64,000 bases of DNA from Leisingera aquimarina DSM 24565 (GTDB lineage Bacteria > Pseudomonadota > Alphaproteobacteria > Rhodobacterales > Rhodobacteraceae). Location: contig NZ_AXBE01000014.1 of NCBI RefSeq assembly GCF_000473165.1, forward strand, positions 62,001 to 126,000, read 5' to 3'. Both the position numbers and the translations under genes were made by a program. The notes below the pieces were generated by a model, which had not been told where the DNA came from, did not search any database, and was given only the letters and a program-made list of their open reading frames with translations. Below, in pieces: positions 10,259 through 18,757 of the stretch (position 1 is the stretch's first letter; the number at the start of each line of letters is the position of its first letter).

Positions 10259-10332
10259 GACGGTATCCCTGTTTGGATTTGTCCTTGGGGCGGTATTGGA
10301 TTCCGGGGTTCATTGTTCGCGCTGAACCCCCT

Positions 10333-10352
10333 ATAGATGTTATGGCATCTAT
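10333..10352. promoter_or_regulatory. Inverted repeat, candidate MarR operator
   Basis: Perfect 7-bp arms ATAGATG and CATCTAT are separated by six bases. The repeat is centred between the divergent yceI-like and MarR genes. Size and symmetry suit a winged-helix MarR dimer, and the position would let it control both promoters. Confidence 0.5.
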
Positions 10353-10414
10353 TTTACTGCATCCGCATGTGAAAAATCCTGCTGCCTTCTTCGTTCACCA
10401 ACTCGTGATTTCAC

Positions 10415-10858
10415 ATGACGCCAAGTAAACGGGAAACCGCAATCTGGATCCTGCTGAACCGGGCCTACCGGCAGGCGCACCGGGAGATAGAGGCGGAGCT
10501 GCGCGCTGCCGGGCTGCCTGGCCTGCGGTGGTATGATGTGCTGTGGGGCATAGAGATGGCCGGGACGGGCGGGGTGCGCGCCTTTGAACTGACCAGAAAC
10601 CTGTTGTTCGAGCAGTCCAACCTGTCGCGCATTCTGGCGCAGATGGCAAAGCAGGGGCTGGTGCGCGAAACAGTCTATGAACACGACCGGCGTGGCAAGG
10701 TGCTGTTTCTGACCAGCGAGGGTGCGGCACTGCGGCGGCAGATGTGGAAGATATACGGCCCCGCGATCAAGCGCCATACAGAGGCGCTGGCCGATGCGGA
10801 GGACCTGCAGGTGTTTCTGGATACGCTGCAGAAAGCCGGCGGCGGGCCATTTCCGTGA
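10415..10858 (+). CDS. MarR-family transcriptional regulator
   Basis: This is a 147-aa winged-helix repressor-type protein. The N-terminal helices (residues 5-30) give the dimer interface. The recognition region FEQSNLSRILAQMAKQGLVRE and the wing YEHDRRGKVLFLTSEG are typical of MarR. It is divergent from the YceI-family gene with an inverted repeat in between, so autoregulation plus control of yceI is the simplest reading. The effector is unknown. It ends 19 bases from the convergent CBS-domain gene. Confidence 0.9.
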   Translation: MTPSKRETAIWILLNRAYRQAHREIEAELRAAGLPGLRWYDVLWGIEMAGTGGVRAFELTRNLLFEQSNLSRILAQMAKQGLVRETVYEHDRRGKVLFLTSEGAALRRQMWKIYGPAIKRHTEALADAEDLQVFLDTLQKAGGGPFP

Positions 10859-10877
10859 CGCGCCGCCGGTAAAAACC

Positions 10878-11402
10878 TTAGCCGACGATCATCTGCTTCA
10901 TGCGCAGGGTTTCATACTCCAGCTCTTGCAGGCGGAAATTCACCACGTCGCCGACAGTGATCATGCCGGTCAGCTTGCCGTCTTTCAGCACCGGCATGTG
11001 GCGGAAGCGGCCTTCGCTCATGGTTTTCAGCACGTCATGCAGATAGTCATCCGGTGTGCAGGACTTCACGGCTGTGGTCATCAGCGCCGACACCTCCTGC
11101 GGCAGGGTGTGGCCGGGGGTCTCGGCCATCCGCCGCACGATGTCGCGTTCCGACAGGATGCCCTGCAGGTCGCCGTTCTGGTCGGTCACCACCAGCGCGC
11201 CGATATGTTTTTCCTTCAGCACATCAACCACATGGCCGATGGTGTCATTGGGGCGCACCGCAAAGATGGCATCGCCCTTGCCCTCCAGCAGCTTGGCCAC
11301 TGTTGTCTGCGAATGCGACAGGTTTGACTCGGCGGACTGGCTGTATGTGTGCTTGTCCTCCTTGTCGCCCCGCATCGGAGCTTGGTATGAGGTCGGTGCC
11401 AT
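10878..11402 (-). CDS. CBS-domain pair protein
   Basis: This 174-aa protein has two tandem CBS motifs: residues about 45-105 (VRPNDTIGHVVDVLKEKHIGALVV and GILSERDIVRRM) and about 110-165 (DDYLHDVLKTMSEGRFRHMPVL and GMITVGDVV). Such stand-alone pairs bind adenine nucleotides and report energy or redox state; the partner is unknown. A TAGGAGGAG ribosome-binding site upstream supports the first ATG, but the first 35 residues are polar, low in structure and outside the domain. It is transcribed away from the apbE group. Confidence 0.88.
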   Translation of the reverse strand: MAPTSYQAPMRGDKEDKHTYSQSAESNLSHSQTTVAKLLEGKGDAIFAVRPNDTIGHVVDVLKEKHIGALVVTDQNGDLQGILSERDIVRRMAETPGHTLPQEVSALMTTAVKSCTPDDYLHDVLKTMSEGRFRHMPVLKDGKLTGMITVGDVVNFRLQELEYETLRMKQMIVG

Positions 11403-11512
11403 TGCGCGGGTCTCCTCCTATCCTGGATCAGGTGATATCCTCATCTTAACGCGGGATTACGATCCGGGAAGAGGCGAAATGACGCGAGCGCTAACATAGG
11501 CCGGAAAACAAC

Positions 11513-11701
11513 ATGTTCGAGACCCTCTATCTGACCCCTGTCACCGGCGCGCTGACCGTTTTCCTAGTGGTGGTCTGCGGCCATATGTACCGGCAGACCT
11601 GGAAGGCCCAGCCGCCGAATGCCCGGCTGCGGGCCTGGCTGTTCGGGGTGCCTGCTGCCATTGGCCTGCTGGCGCTGGCCTTTGTGCCGCTGAAGTTCTG
11701 A
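11513..11701 (+). CDS. Small membrane protein, 62 aa
   Basis: I do not recognise a named family. Two hydrophobic segments (about residues 8-25 and 42-60) flank a basic, polar loop (MYRQTWKAQPPNARLR), a hairpin-like inner-membrane topology with the loop probably cytoplasmic. It lies 76 bases upstream of apbE in the same orientation and may share a transcript with apbE and nqrM, which suggests, without proving, a role in Na+-NQR assembly. The ATG is the only reasonable start. Confidence 0.65.
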   Translation: MFETLYLTPVTGALTVFLVVVCGHMYRQTWKAQPPNARLRAWLFGVPAAIGLLALAFVPLKF

Positions 11702-11777
11702 TCCCTGGGGCGCCATATTTGACTCTGGCGCAGAGCGGGGGCATAGCAGCGCCAGTTTTGCCGCCGGAGATTTACTG

Positions 11778-12812
11778 ATGCCCAGAAGGTTCTTGTTTGC
11801 CCTGATCCTGCCCGCGGTGCTGGCGGTGTCCGGCTGCTGGTTCGAAAGCGCGCCGGAAGAAGTGCGGCTGTCGGGTGAAACCATGGGCACCACCTACAGT
11901 GTGATCGCCATTGGCGAGGATCTGGACCAAGACGCCCTGGCCACCGCGGTGGAGGGCACCCTGGCGGCGGTCAACGCGAAAATGTCGAATTGGGATCCGG
12001 CGTCTGAGGTCTCGGCCTTTTCTGCCGCGCGCAGCACCGCGCCGGTGCGTGTGTCGCCGGAGTTTGCCCATGTTCTGGCGGCGGCCAGTGATGTGCATGC
12101 CAAAACCGGCGGCAAGTTTGACGTGACCCTGGGGCCGCTGATCGAGCTATGGGGCTTCGGCCCGCGCAAGCCGGAGGATCCGGTGCCGTCGGATGACGCG
12201 ATCGGCAAAGCGCTGGAAGGCGTCGGCCAGGCGCGACTGCTGACGCTGGATGCCGGGGCCGGCACGCTGAAGAAATCGGTGCCGGAGACTGGCATCAACC
12301 TGTCGGCCATCGCCAAGGGATACGGCGTTGATGCGGTGGCGGCGGCGCTGCAGGGCTTCGGTGTTGAAAACTACATGGTGGAGATCGGCGGCGATCTGGT
12401 GACCAAGGGTGAAAATGCCAAGGGCGAGGCCTGGCGCATCGGTATCGAGAAACCCGATGCGGCGGCGCAAACGGTGCAGCTGATCGTGCCGGTCAGCAAT
12501 CTGGGGCTGGCGACCTCGGGCGATTACCGGAATTACTTCGAGCATGAGGGCATGCGCTATTCCCATATCCTCGACCCGGTGGCGGGGCGGCCGGTGACGC
12601 ATGCCACCACCTCGGTCACGGTGATTGCGGAAAACGCCATGCTGGCGGATGCCTGGGCCACCGCGATGCTGGTTTTGGGCCGCGAAAACGGGCTGAAGCT
12701 TGCACAAGAGCATAAACTTGCCGTGTTTTTCATTGATCGGGACGTGCAAGCCGGTGCGGATGCCTATATGACCTCTGCCAGCAGCGCGTTCGAGGCGCTG
12801 ACCGGAAACTGA
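11778..12812 (+). CDS. apbE: FAD:protein FMN transferase (flavin-loading lipoprotein)
   Basis: ApbE transfers FMN from FAD to Thr residues of periplasmic-facing proteins; in this cell the expected acceptors are NqrB Thr229 and NqrC Thr236. The 344-aa protein starts with a lipoprotein signal (AVSGC, lipid on Cys20). Family blocks follow: GETMGTTYSV, SNWDPASEVSAFS, the INLSAIAKGYGVDAV helix, the EIGGDLVTKG flavin-binding strand and the C-terminal ADAWATAMLVLG. It is followed 35 bases later by nqrM, the other maturation factor. It sits 2.2 kb from nqrF instead of directly behind it. Confidence 0.95.
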   Translation: MPRRFLFALILPAVLAVSGCWFESAPEEVRLSGETMGTTYSVIAIGEDLDQDALATAVEGTLAAVNAKMSNWDPASEVSAFSAARSTAPVRVSPEFAHVLAAASDVHAKTGGKFDVTLGPLIELWGFGPRKPEDPVPSDDAIGKALEGVGQARLLTLDAGAGTLKKSVPETGINLSAIAKGYGVDAVAAALQGFGVENYMVEIGGDLVTKGENAKGEAWRIGIEKPDAAAQTVQLIVPVSNLGLATSGDYRNYFEHEGMRYSHILDPVAGRPVTHATTSVTVIAENAMLADAWATAMLVLGRENGLKLAQEHKLAVFFIDRDVQAGADAYMTSASSAFEALTGN

Positions 12813-12847
12813 AGCCGCCGCCAAGCAATCCTGCGAGGGACCACAAC

Positions 12848-13087
12848 ATGAGCACCTTTCTTCTGGCCTTTATCCTGCTGCTGATCGTTACCCTGGGCAT
12901 GTCGCTGGGGGTCATTCTGATGGGCAAGAAGATCAAGGGCAGCTGCGGCGGGTTGAATGCGATCTCGGGCGCCGACAAATGCGTGGTGTGCTCGAAAGAC
13001 ATCGACCCCGACAGCCCACTGCGCGACAAGCTGCAGTGCAAGCGCGCGCGGCAGATGGTCGAACAGATGCAGCAAGAACAGGCCTGA
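12848..13087 (+). CDS. nqrM: Na+-NQR maturation protein NqrM
   Basis: This 79-aa protein has one N-terminal membrane helix (residues 4-26). It is followed by the conserved Cys pattern of the former DUF539 family: GSCGG, KCVVC and a late LQCKRAR. NqrM is known to be required for assembly of Na+-NQR, probably by delivering iron to the NqrD/NqrE site. Placement directly after apbE matches the standard maturation pair. The C-terminus is helical and rich in Gln and Glu. Confidence 0.93.
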   Translation: MSTFLLAFILLLIVTLGMSLGVILMGKKIKGSCGGLNAISGADKCVVCSKDIDPDSPLRDKLQCKRARQMVEQMQQEQA

Positions 13088-13146
13088 GACCGCTCGGGGG
13101 TCGTCCCGCACTGGACCTGTCCCGCACCGGAACTGAATGCCTGAAC

Positions 13147-14559
13147 TTACTCAGCTTTTGCTGACAAAGCTGCGGTTGCGCTGGCCGGTGTTTGATCCGG
13201 TGCCCAACCCTTGCCCAGTGAAATCTGCAGCCCGGCCCAGGCCAGCGCCAGATCACGGCGGGCGGAGATCAGATTCAGCTCATTGTCCCGCAGCGCTTCT
13301 TCGGTGTTGAGCAGGTCGAACAGGGTGATTTCGCTGGCCGTGAAGGTTTCGCGCGCCAGATCGGCAACTTTGGTGCCAAGGTTGACGGCGCGGACCTGCG
13401 CCGCGGTACGCTGGCGGGCGGCCCGCAGCGAGCTTTGCTGGGACTGGACCTCTTCCACGGCGCCGCGCACGGCAGAGCGGTAATCGTATTCCGTCGCCTT
13501 GGCCTCGGCGATCGCCCGTTTGTGGAAGGCACGCAGCACGGGGCGGTTGAACAGCGGGAAATTCAAAGTCGGACCGATGGAGTAGAGATCGGGCACATTG
13601 CGGACTGCCTGCACCGAGCCGGTGATTTCCAGAGAGGGGTAGAGTTCCGCCTCGGTCACGCCGATATCCGCTGTGGCACTGCGCAGCTGGGCCTCGGCCA
13701 GCAGGATGTCGGGGCGGTTGCGCAGCAGGGTGGCGGGCACGCCCAGTTCCGGTTTGGTGGCCGGGTAGGGCTGGCTGTAGTTGCCCTTCATCATCGCAAA
13801 AACCTCGGACGCGTCGCGGTCCAGCAGGGTGGCCAGGGCAAACACCGAGGATTCATAGCTGGCAATAAAGCCGGGCAGGTCCGCCTTGGCACTGGCGACC
13901 TGCAATTTGGTGCGTTCGACATCCAGCGCCAGCACGGCGCGGGCTTCTTGCAGTTCAACCACAGTTCCCAGGATCTGTTCGCGCAGACGGATCGTCTTGC
14001 GGGTGACAGCTGCGCCGCGCTGGAAAAAGCGGGCCTGGATGTAAGTGCGGGTGATCGCATCCGTGATCGCCAGCCGGGTGGTGGCCATCTGATAGAATTG
14101 CGCGTCCCGGTCGGCAACGGCGCGTTCAGAGCGCCGCTCAAACTCACCGAACAAGTCAAAAACGTAGGTTGCGCCAACTTCGGCGATATCCTGGCTGGAG
14201 GAATTGTTCTGGGATTCGCGGCGCGAAAAGATCGAGCTGCCTTCCAGATTGCCGCTGACCTGCTGCGGTCGGCCGGTGCCGCGACGCAGGGCCTCGGCGG
14301 CTTTCAGGCGTTCGCGGGCGGCCTTGATACCGAGGTTCTGGGCCAGGCCCGCGTCAACCAGCCGGTTCAGCGTGGCATCGTTCAACCCCTGCCACCAGGT
14401 TTCAGCCGCGCCTTGGGCGGTCGCATAACTGCGGGATTGGTAATAGGCCGCCGGCACCGCAAAGTCCGGGCGCTGGTAGTCCACGCCAACAACAGTGCAG
14501 CTGCACAGGATGGTCCCGGCCAGCAGCACACAACGGGCTGTCCACTTGGATCTGCTCAT
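13147..14559 (-). CDS. Outer-membrane efflux lipoprotein (NodT/TolC family)
   Basis: This 470-aa TolC-like channel protein belongs to the NodT-type RND outer-membrane factors. The N-terminus is a lipoprotein signal with the lipid Cys probably at residue 21 (LCSC). Two repeats of the outer-membrane efflux domain follow, each with long heptad helices (around residues 75-250 and 280-450). LLRNRPDILLAEAQLRSA and ELYPSLEITGSV are hallmark blocks. No membrane-fusion protein or inner-membrane pump is adjacent, so it must pair with components encoded elsewhere. It is convergent with nqrM. Confidence 0.92.
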   Translation of the reverse strand: MSRSKWTARCVLLAGTILCSCTVVGVDYQRPDFAVPAAYYQSRSYATAQGAAETWWQGLNDATLNRLVDAGLAQNLGIKAARERLKAAEALRRGTGRPQQVSGNLEGSSIFSRRESQNNSSSQDIAEVGATYVFDLFGEFERRSERAVADRDAQFYQMATTRLAITDAITRTYIQARFFQRGAAVTRKTIRLREQILGTVVELQEARAVLALDVERTKLQVASAKADLPGFIASYESSVFALATLLDRDASEVFAMMKGNYSQPYPATKPELGVPATLLRNRPDILLAEAQLRSATADIGVTEAELYPSLEITGSVQAVRNVPDLYSIGPTLNFPLFNRPVLRAFHKRAIAEAKATEYDYRSAVRGAVEEVQSQQSSLRAARQRTAAQVRAVNLGTKVADLARETFTASEITLFDLLNTEEALRDNELNLISARRDLALAWAGLQISLGKGWAPDQTPASATAALSAKAE

Positions 14560-14961
14560 GACTTGCCTCTAGACGCCCGGTCTTTTTGGTGCGGGCTTTC
14601 GAAAATCCTAAACCGGGCAGCGCGGGCCGCGAACAGATTCCTGCGGTTAATGACGTCTTTGTCGGGCACTGATGCGCGCAACCCACAGCCAGAGGGCTGC
14701 GGAAAACGATGCCATCTTGCCGTTTTTGCTGTGTCAGCGCGGCGGCATGCCGGGCATTCTCCGGTGTCAGCACGCGCAGCCCGGGAGGGCTGGAAGAGTT
14801 TACAGCAGGGCTATCCCTGCGCTTGACGGCGGCAGGGTCCCCGTCCACTGTTTCTGCAACAGCTGGGCTGCGCCCGGTGCCGGCGCATCGGCCCCGCCTG
14901 CTTGAACTTCTGACCCGAAATCACCACGCAAATGTGAGCACGCAAAAGTGAGATTGACCTG
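14560..14961. other. Divergent intergenic region without a supported gene
   Basis: This stretch separates the efflux lipoprotein start from the aldehyde dehydrogenase start and should hold both promoters. Short open frames exist, but none has a credible ribosome-binding site or recognisable product, and I see no strong inverted repeat. Confidence 0.4.
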
Positions 14962-16383
14962 ATGGACCTGCAAAAATTCTATATCGGCGGCGCCTGGGTG
15001 ACACCGCATTCCACCCGCGAATTCCCGGTTCTGAACCCGGCGACAGAAGAACAGATCGGCACCATTATCCTGGGCGATGAGGTGGATGTGAACACTGCGG
15101 TGGCCGCGGCCAAAGCGGCGTTTGAGAGCTTTTCCCGCACTTCGCGCGATGAGCGGATTGCGCTCTTGGAGCGGTTGTTGGAGATCAGCAACGCGCGCCG
15201 CGAAGAAATGGCGCAGGCATTGAACGCAGAAATGGGCGCCCCGATTTCCATGGCGCGCGACGCCCAGGCGGATGCAGGCATCGGCCATTTGGAAGGGATT
15301 CTTGAGGCACTGAAGACCCAGGAGCTGCGCGAGACCTTGCCCAACGGCGACATTCTGGTGCGCGAACCGATCGGGGTCTGCGGGCTGATCACGCCCTGGA
15401 ACTGGCCGGTGAACCAGATCGCGCTGAAGGTGCTGCCGGCGCTTGCGACCGGGTCAACCTGCGTGCTGAAGCCGTCGGAGCACACGCCGATGTCGGCGGC
15501 GGTCTATGCACAGATGATCCATGACGCGGGCTATCCCGCCGGTGTGTTCAACCTGATCCATGGCGATGGGCCGACCGTTGGTGCCGGCCTGTCGCGGCAT
15601 CCGGATATCGACATGATGTCCTTCACCGGCTCGACCCGGGCCGGGGTGGCGGTGGCCAAGGATTCCGCGGATACGGTCAAACGGGTGACGCTGGAGCTGG
15701 GTGGCAAGTCTCCGAATCTGGTGTTTGCGGATGCCGATCTGCAGGAGAAGGTGACGGCCTCGGTGCTGGAGTGCATGTATAACACCGGCCAAAGCTGCGA
15801 CGCGCCAACCCGGATGCTGGTGGAGAAGAGCTGCTATGATCAGGTGCTGCAGATCGCTAAGGCGGCAGCTGAAGGGCAGGCGGTTGGTGATCCTGCGCAG
15901 GAGGGCGAGCACATCGGTCCGATGTTCGACCGCATCCAGTTCGACCGGGTGCAGGGCATGATCCAAACGGGCATCGACGAAGGCGCCACAGTGCTGGCGG
16001 GCGGACTGGGCCGGCCTGAGGGGCTGGACAAGGGCTGGTACGTGCGCCCGACGGTTTTTGCCGATGTGACCAATGAGATGGCGATCGCTCAGCAGGAGAT
16101 CTTTGGCCCGGTCTTGGTGGTCATCCCCTTCGAGGATGAGGAAGACGCAATCCGCATCGCCAACGATACGCCTTATGGCCTGGCGGCCTATTTGCAGACC
16201 GGCGATCCGGAGCGGGCCGAGCGCGTTGCCGCCCGCCTGCGTGCAGGCGCCGTGCATATCAACGGCGGCGGCTTCAACTACGGTTCGCCTTTTGGCGGCT
16301 ACAAACAGTCCGGCAACGGCCGCGAAGGCGGCATGCTGGGGCTGGAGGACTATCAGGAAGTCAAAACCCTGCACTTCGGCTAA
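14962..16383 (+). CDS. Aldehyde dehydrogenase family protein, 473 aa
   Basis: This is a complete NAD(P)+-dependent aldehyde dehydrogenase. Visible are the oxyanion/nucleotide region PWNWPVNQ, the nucleotide fold SFTGSTRAG, the general-base motif LELGGKSPN, the catalytic Cys in NTGQSCDAPTRML and the closing PFGGYKQSGNGREGG. It is a single transcription unit bounded upstream by the efflux gene and downstream by a hairpin. Nothing specific to a substrate is visible; it belongs to the general class of broad-range aldehyde dehydrogenases. Length and motifs are normal. Confidence 0.93.
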   Translation: MDLQKFYIGGAWVTPHSTREFPVLNPATEEQIGTIILGDEVDVNTAVAAAKAAFESFSRTSRDERIALLERLLEISNARREEMAQALNAEMGAPISMARDAQADAGIGHLEGILEALKTQELRETLPNGDILVREPIGVCGLITPWNWPVNQIALKVLPALATGSTCVLKPSEHTPMSAAVYAQMIHDAGYPAGVFNLIHGDGPTVGAGLSRHPDIDMMSFTGSTRAGVAVAKDSADTVKRVTLELGGKSPNLVFADADLQEKVTASVLECMYNTGQSCDAPTRMLVEKSCYDQVLQIAKAAAEGQAVGDPAQEGEHIGPMFDRIQFDRVQGMIQTGIDEGATVLAGGLGRPEGLDKGWYVRPTVFADVTNEMAIAQQEIFGPVLVVIPFEDEEDAIRIANDTPYGLAAYLQTGDPERAERVAARLRAGAVHINGGGFNYGSPFGGYKQSGNGREGGMLGLEDYQEVKTLHFG

Positions 16384-16390
16384 GTCTTTT

Positions 16391-16422
16391 CCCCTTCCGG
16401 CGGAATCTGCTGCCGGGAGGGG
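16391..16422 (+). terminator. Hairpin after the aldehyde dehydrogenase gene
   Basis: Eleven-bp arms (CCCCTTCCGGC with GCCGGGAGGGG, one G-T wobble) surround a 10-base loop just after the stop. There is no T-tract behind it, so it may act as an mRNA stabiliser or a weak terminator. Confidence 0.4.
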
Positions 16423-16645
16423 AAGGCTGCTGCCTGTGGGGTTTGCGGCGCAATCAGACAATTTTCATGTCGCAATCCGCCAAGCTGTCCGAGGGGTCGC
16501 ACCGCAGGATACGAGCATGAAGCACACATTCATTCCCAAACGCATGGATCGCCGCGCAACCGGATGCAATCTGGTCGCTGCCTGAAGTCTGTCAGCCCTG
16601 ACCGGGCGTTCGACGGATCCCTAAAGGCAGACTTTGGAATGAAAC

Positions 16646-18757
16646 ATGACAGCCTCAAACACGTTGCGCCTTGCCATTGATATAGGCGGCACATTTACCG
16701 ACACTGTTCTGGTGGCGGGCGAAGACACGATTCTGGCCTCAACCAAGACCCTGACCACCCATCAGAACCCGGCAGACGGCGCCATGGAAGGTGCCGCGCG
16801 GGTGATGGCGCAATCGGGGCGTTCTCTGGGGGAAGTGGCTGGCTTCATCCATGGCACCACGCTGGCCACCAATGCGCTGATCGAGCGGCGCGGGGCAACG
16901 GTGGCGACGGTGACCACGGAAGGGTTCCGGGACATTCTGGAAATCGCCTATGAGCGGCGCTATTCGCAGTATGACATCAACCTGGAAAAGCCCGATCTGC
17001 TGGTGCCGCGGGAACGCGCGCTGACCATCCGGGAGCGGATGTCGGCGACAGGCGAGGTGCTGATCGGCATGGAGGACAGCACGGTTGAGGCGCTGATCGC
17101 GGAGCTGGACTCCTGCGGCGCCGATGCGGTGGCAATCTGCCTGATGCATTCCTACGCCAACTCCGATCATGAACGCTGGCTGCGGGATGTTCTAGCGGTG
17201 CGCCGTCCGGGCCTGACGGTCTCGATCTCCTCGGATGTCAGCCCCGAGGCGCGGGAGTTCGACCGGCTCTGCACCACGGTGGCCAACGCCTATATCCAGC
17301 CGCTGATGGAGAGCTATCTGGCGCGGTTTGCCGAGCGGTTCGCCGCGGAGGGCGTCACTTGCCCGATCCTGATGATGACTGCCGGCGGCGGCATGTGCAC
17401 CATCCAGACCGCGGCGCGGTTTCCGATCCGTCTGGTGGAGAGCGGCCCGGCGGGCGGCGCCATTCTGGCCGCGCGCATTGCGGCGCAGGCGGGGCTGGAG
17501 GAGGTGCTGTCCTTTGACGTTGGCGGCACCACCGCCAAGCTGTGCTTGATTGATGGCGCCCGCCCGCAGACCTCGCGCCAGTTTGAAATCGCCCGCGCGG
17601 CGCGGTTCATCAAAGGGTCCGGCATGCCGGTGCGCATCCCGGTGATCGAGATGATCGAAATCGGTGCCGGCGGCGGCTCCATCGCCGGGGTGGACCGGCT
17701 GGGGCGGCTGACCGTGGGGCCGAAGTCGGCTGGATCTGAGCCTGGCCCGGTGGCATTCGGGCGCGGCGGCACGGAACCGACTGTGACTGACAGCGACATT
17801 ACGCTGGGCTACATCGTGCCCGATACCTTTGCCGAAGGGTTTATTAAGATCGCCCCTGAGGCCTCGAAGGCGGCACTGGCGCGGGTGATTGGTTCCCGGC
17901 TGGAGCTGGACGGGGCCGGCGCGGCGGACGGTGTCAGCCGCATCGTGGATGAGAGCATGGCCAGCGCCGGGCGGATGCACGCGGTGGAATCGGGCAAGGA
18001 TCTGGGCCCGCGCACCATGATTGCCTTTGGCGGCAACGGTCCGCTGCATGCAAGCCGGGTGGCGCGCTCGGCAGGGGTGTCGCGCATCGTGATCCCGCCG
18101 AACCCGGGTGTCGGCTCGGCTGTGGGCTTCCTGTTTGCACCGGTCAGTTTTGAGATTGTGCGCTCGCGTTATTCGCTGCTCGAAGCCATGGATATGGGGC
18201 AAATCAACAGCTTGTTCTCCCAGATGATCGACGAGGCGAAATCGGTGGTGGCGCAGGGCGCGGGCGACGCCGCGACGGAAGTCCAGCGCACCGCCTTCAT
18301 GCGCTACAACGGGCAGGGGCATGAGATTGAGATCACCCTGCCGGACCGCGATCTGACGGCAGAGGATCTGGGACCGCTGACCGAAGCGTTTGAAACCGAA
18401 TACGCCAAGCAGTTCTCGCGCCCGGTGCCGGGCATGAAGATCGAGGTCCTGAACTGGGCGGTGCGGGTGGCAACCCCGGATGCCGGGGCGGCTGCTGTGC
18501 CGGAAACCCCGGAGCTGAAGAACATCTGGGCCGAAGGCTTCCGCCCGATCACTTGCGACGTGGACGGGACGGTGAAGCAAGCGGCCTTTGTGCCGCGCGA
18601 CAGCCTGCAGCCCGGCGACCGCGTCTGCGGCCCGGCGCTGATCACCGAGCCGCAAACCACCACGCTGGTCTCGGCGGATTTCTCTGCCCATGTGGACGCA
18701 ATTGGTAACCTCGTGCTGATCCAGGATCAGAAACACGACCAGAAAGGAGACGCATGA
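16646..18757 (+). CDS. Hydantoinase/oxoprolinase subunit A (HyuA family)
   Basis: This 703-aa protein belongs to the ATP-dependent N-methylhydantoinase A / 5-oxoprolinase group, which opens five-membered cyclic amides at the cost of ATP. It has the actin-like ATPase signatures DIGGTFTD (residues 12-19), HGTTLATNAL, DVGGTTAK and IGAGGGS. The start is the first ATG, where the family N-terminus begins. It is followed with a four-base overlap by the B subunit. It heads a run of four overlapping genes that adds an aminotransferase and a racemase, so the ring substrate probably yields an amino acid. Acetone-carboxylase-like and oxoprolinase-like relatives share the fold; the exact substrate is unknown. 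Confidence 0.93.
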   Translation: MTASNTLRLAIDIGGTFTDTVLVAGEDTILASTKTLTTHQNPADGAMEGAARVMAQSGRSLGEVAGFIHGTTLATNALIERRGATVATVTTEGFRDILEIAYERRYSQYDINLEKPDLLVPRERALTIRERMSATGEVLIGMEDSTVEALIAELDSCGADAVAICLMHSYANSDHERWLRDVLAVRRPGLTVSISSDVSPEAREFDRLCTTVANAYIQPLMESYLARFAERFAAEGVTCPILMMTAGGGMCTIQTAARFPIRLVESGPAGGAILAARIAAQAGLEEVLSFDVGGTTAKLCLIDGARPQTSRQFEIARAARFIKGSGMPVRIPVIEMIEIGAGGGSIAGVDRLGRLTVGPKSAGSEPGPVAFGRGGTEPTVTDSDITLGYIVPDTFAEGFIKIAPEASKAALARVIGSRLELDGAGAADGVSRIVDESMASAGRMHAVESGKDLGPRTMIAFGGNGPLHASRVARSAGVSRIVIPPNPGVGSAVGFLFAPVSFEIVRSRYSLLEAMDMGQINSLFSQMIDEAKSVVAQGAGDAATEVQRTAFMRYNGQGHEIEITLPDRDLTAEDLGPLTEAFETEYAKQFSRPVPGMKIEVLNWAVRVATPDAGAAAVPETPELKNIWAEGFRPITCDVDGTVKQAAFVPRDSLQPGDRVCGPALITEPQTTTLVSADFSAHVDAIGNLVLIQDQKHDQKGDA

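Noticed and set aside
14672-14951. Short open frames in the gap before the aldehyde dehydrogenase
   Set aside because: They have no credible ribosome-binding site, no similarity and atypical Cys/Arg-rich composition.
17192-18736. A 514-codon minus-strand open frame across hydantoinase A
   Set aside because: It is a shadow of the coding strand; its product is His/Arg-rich and lacks domains.
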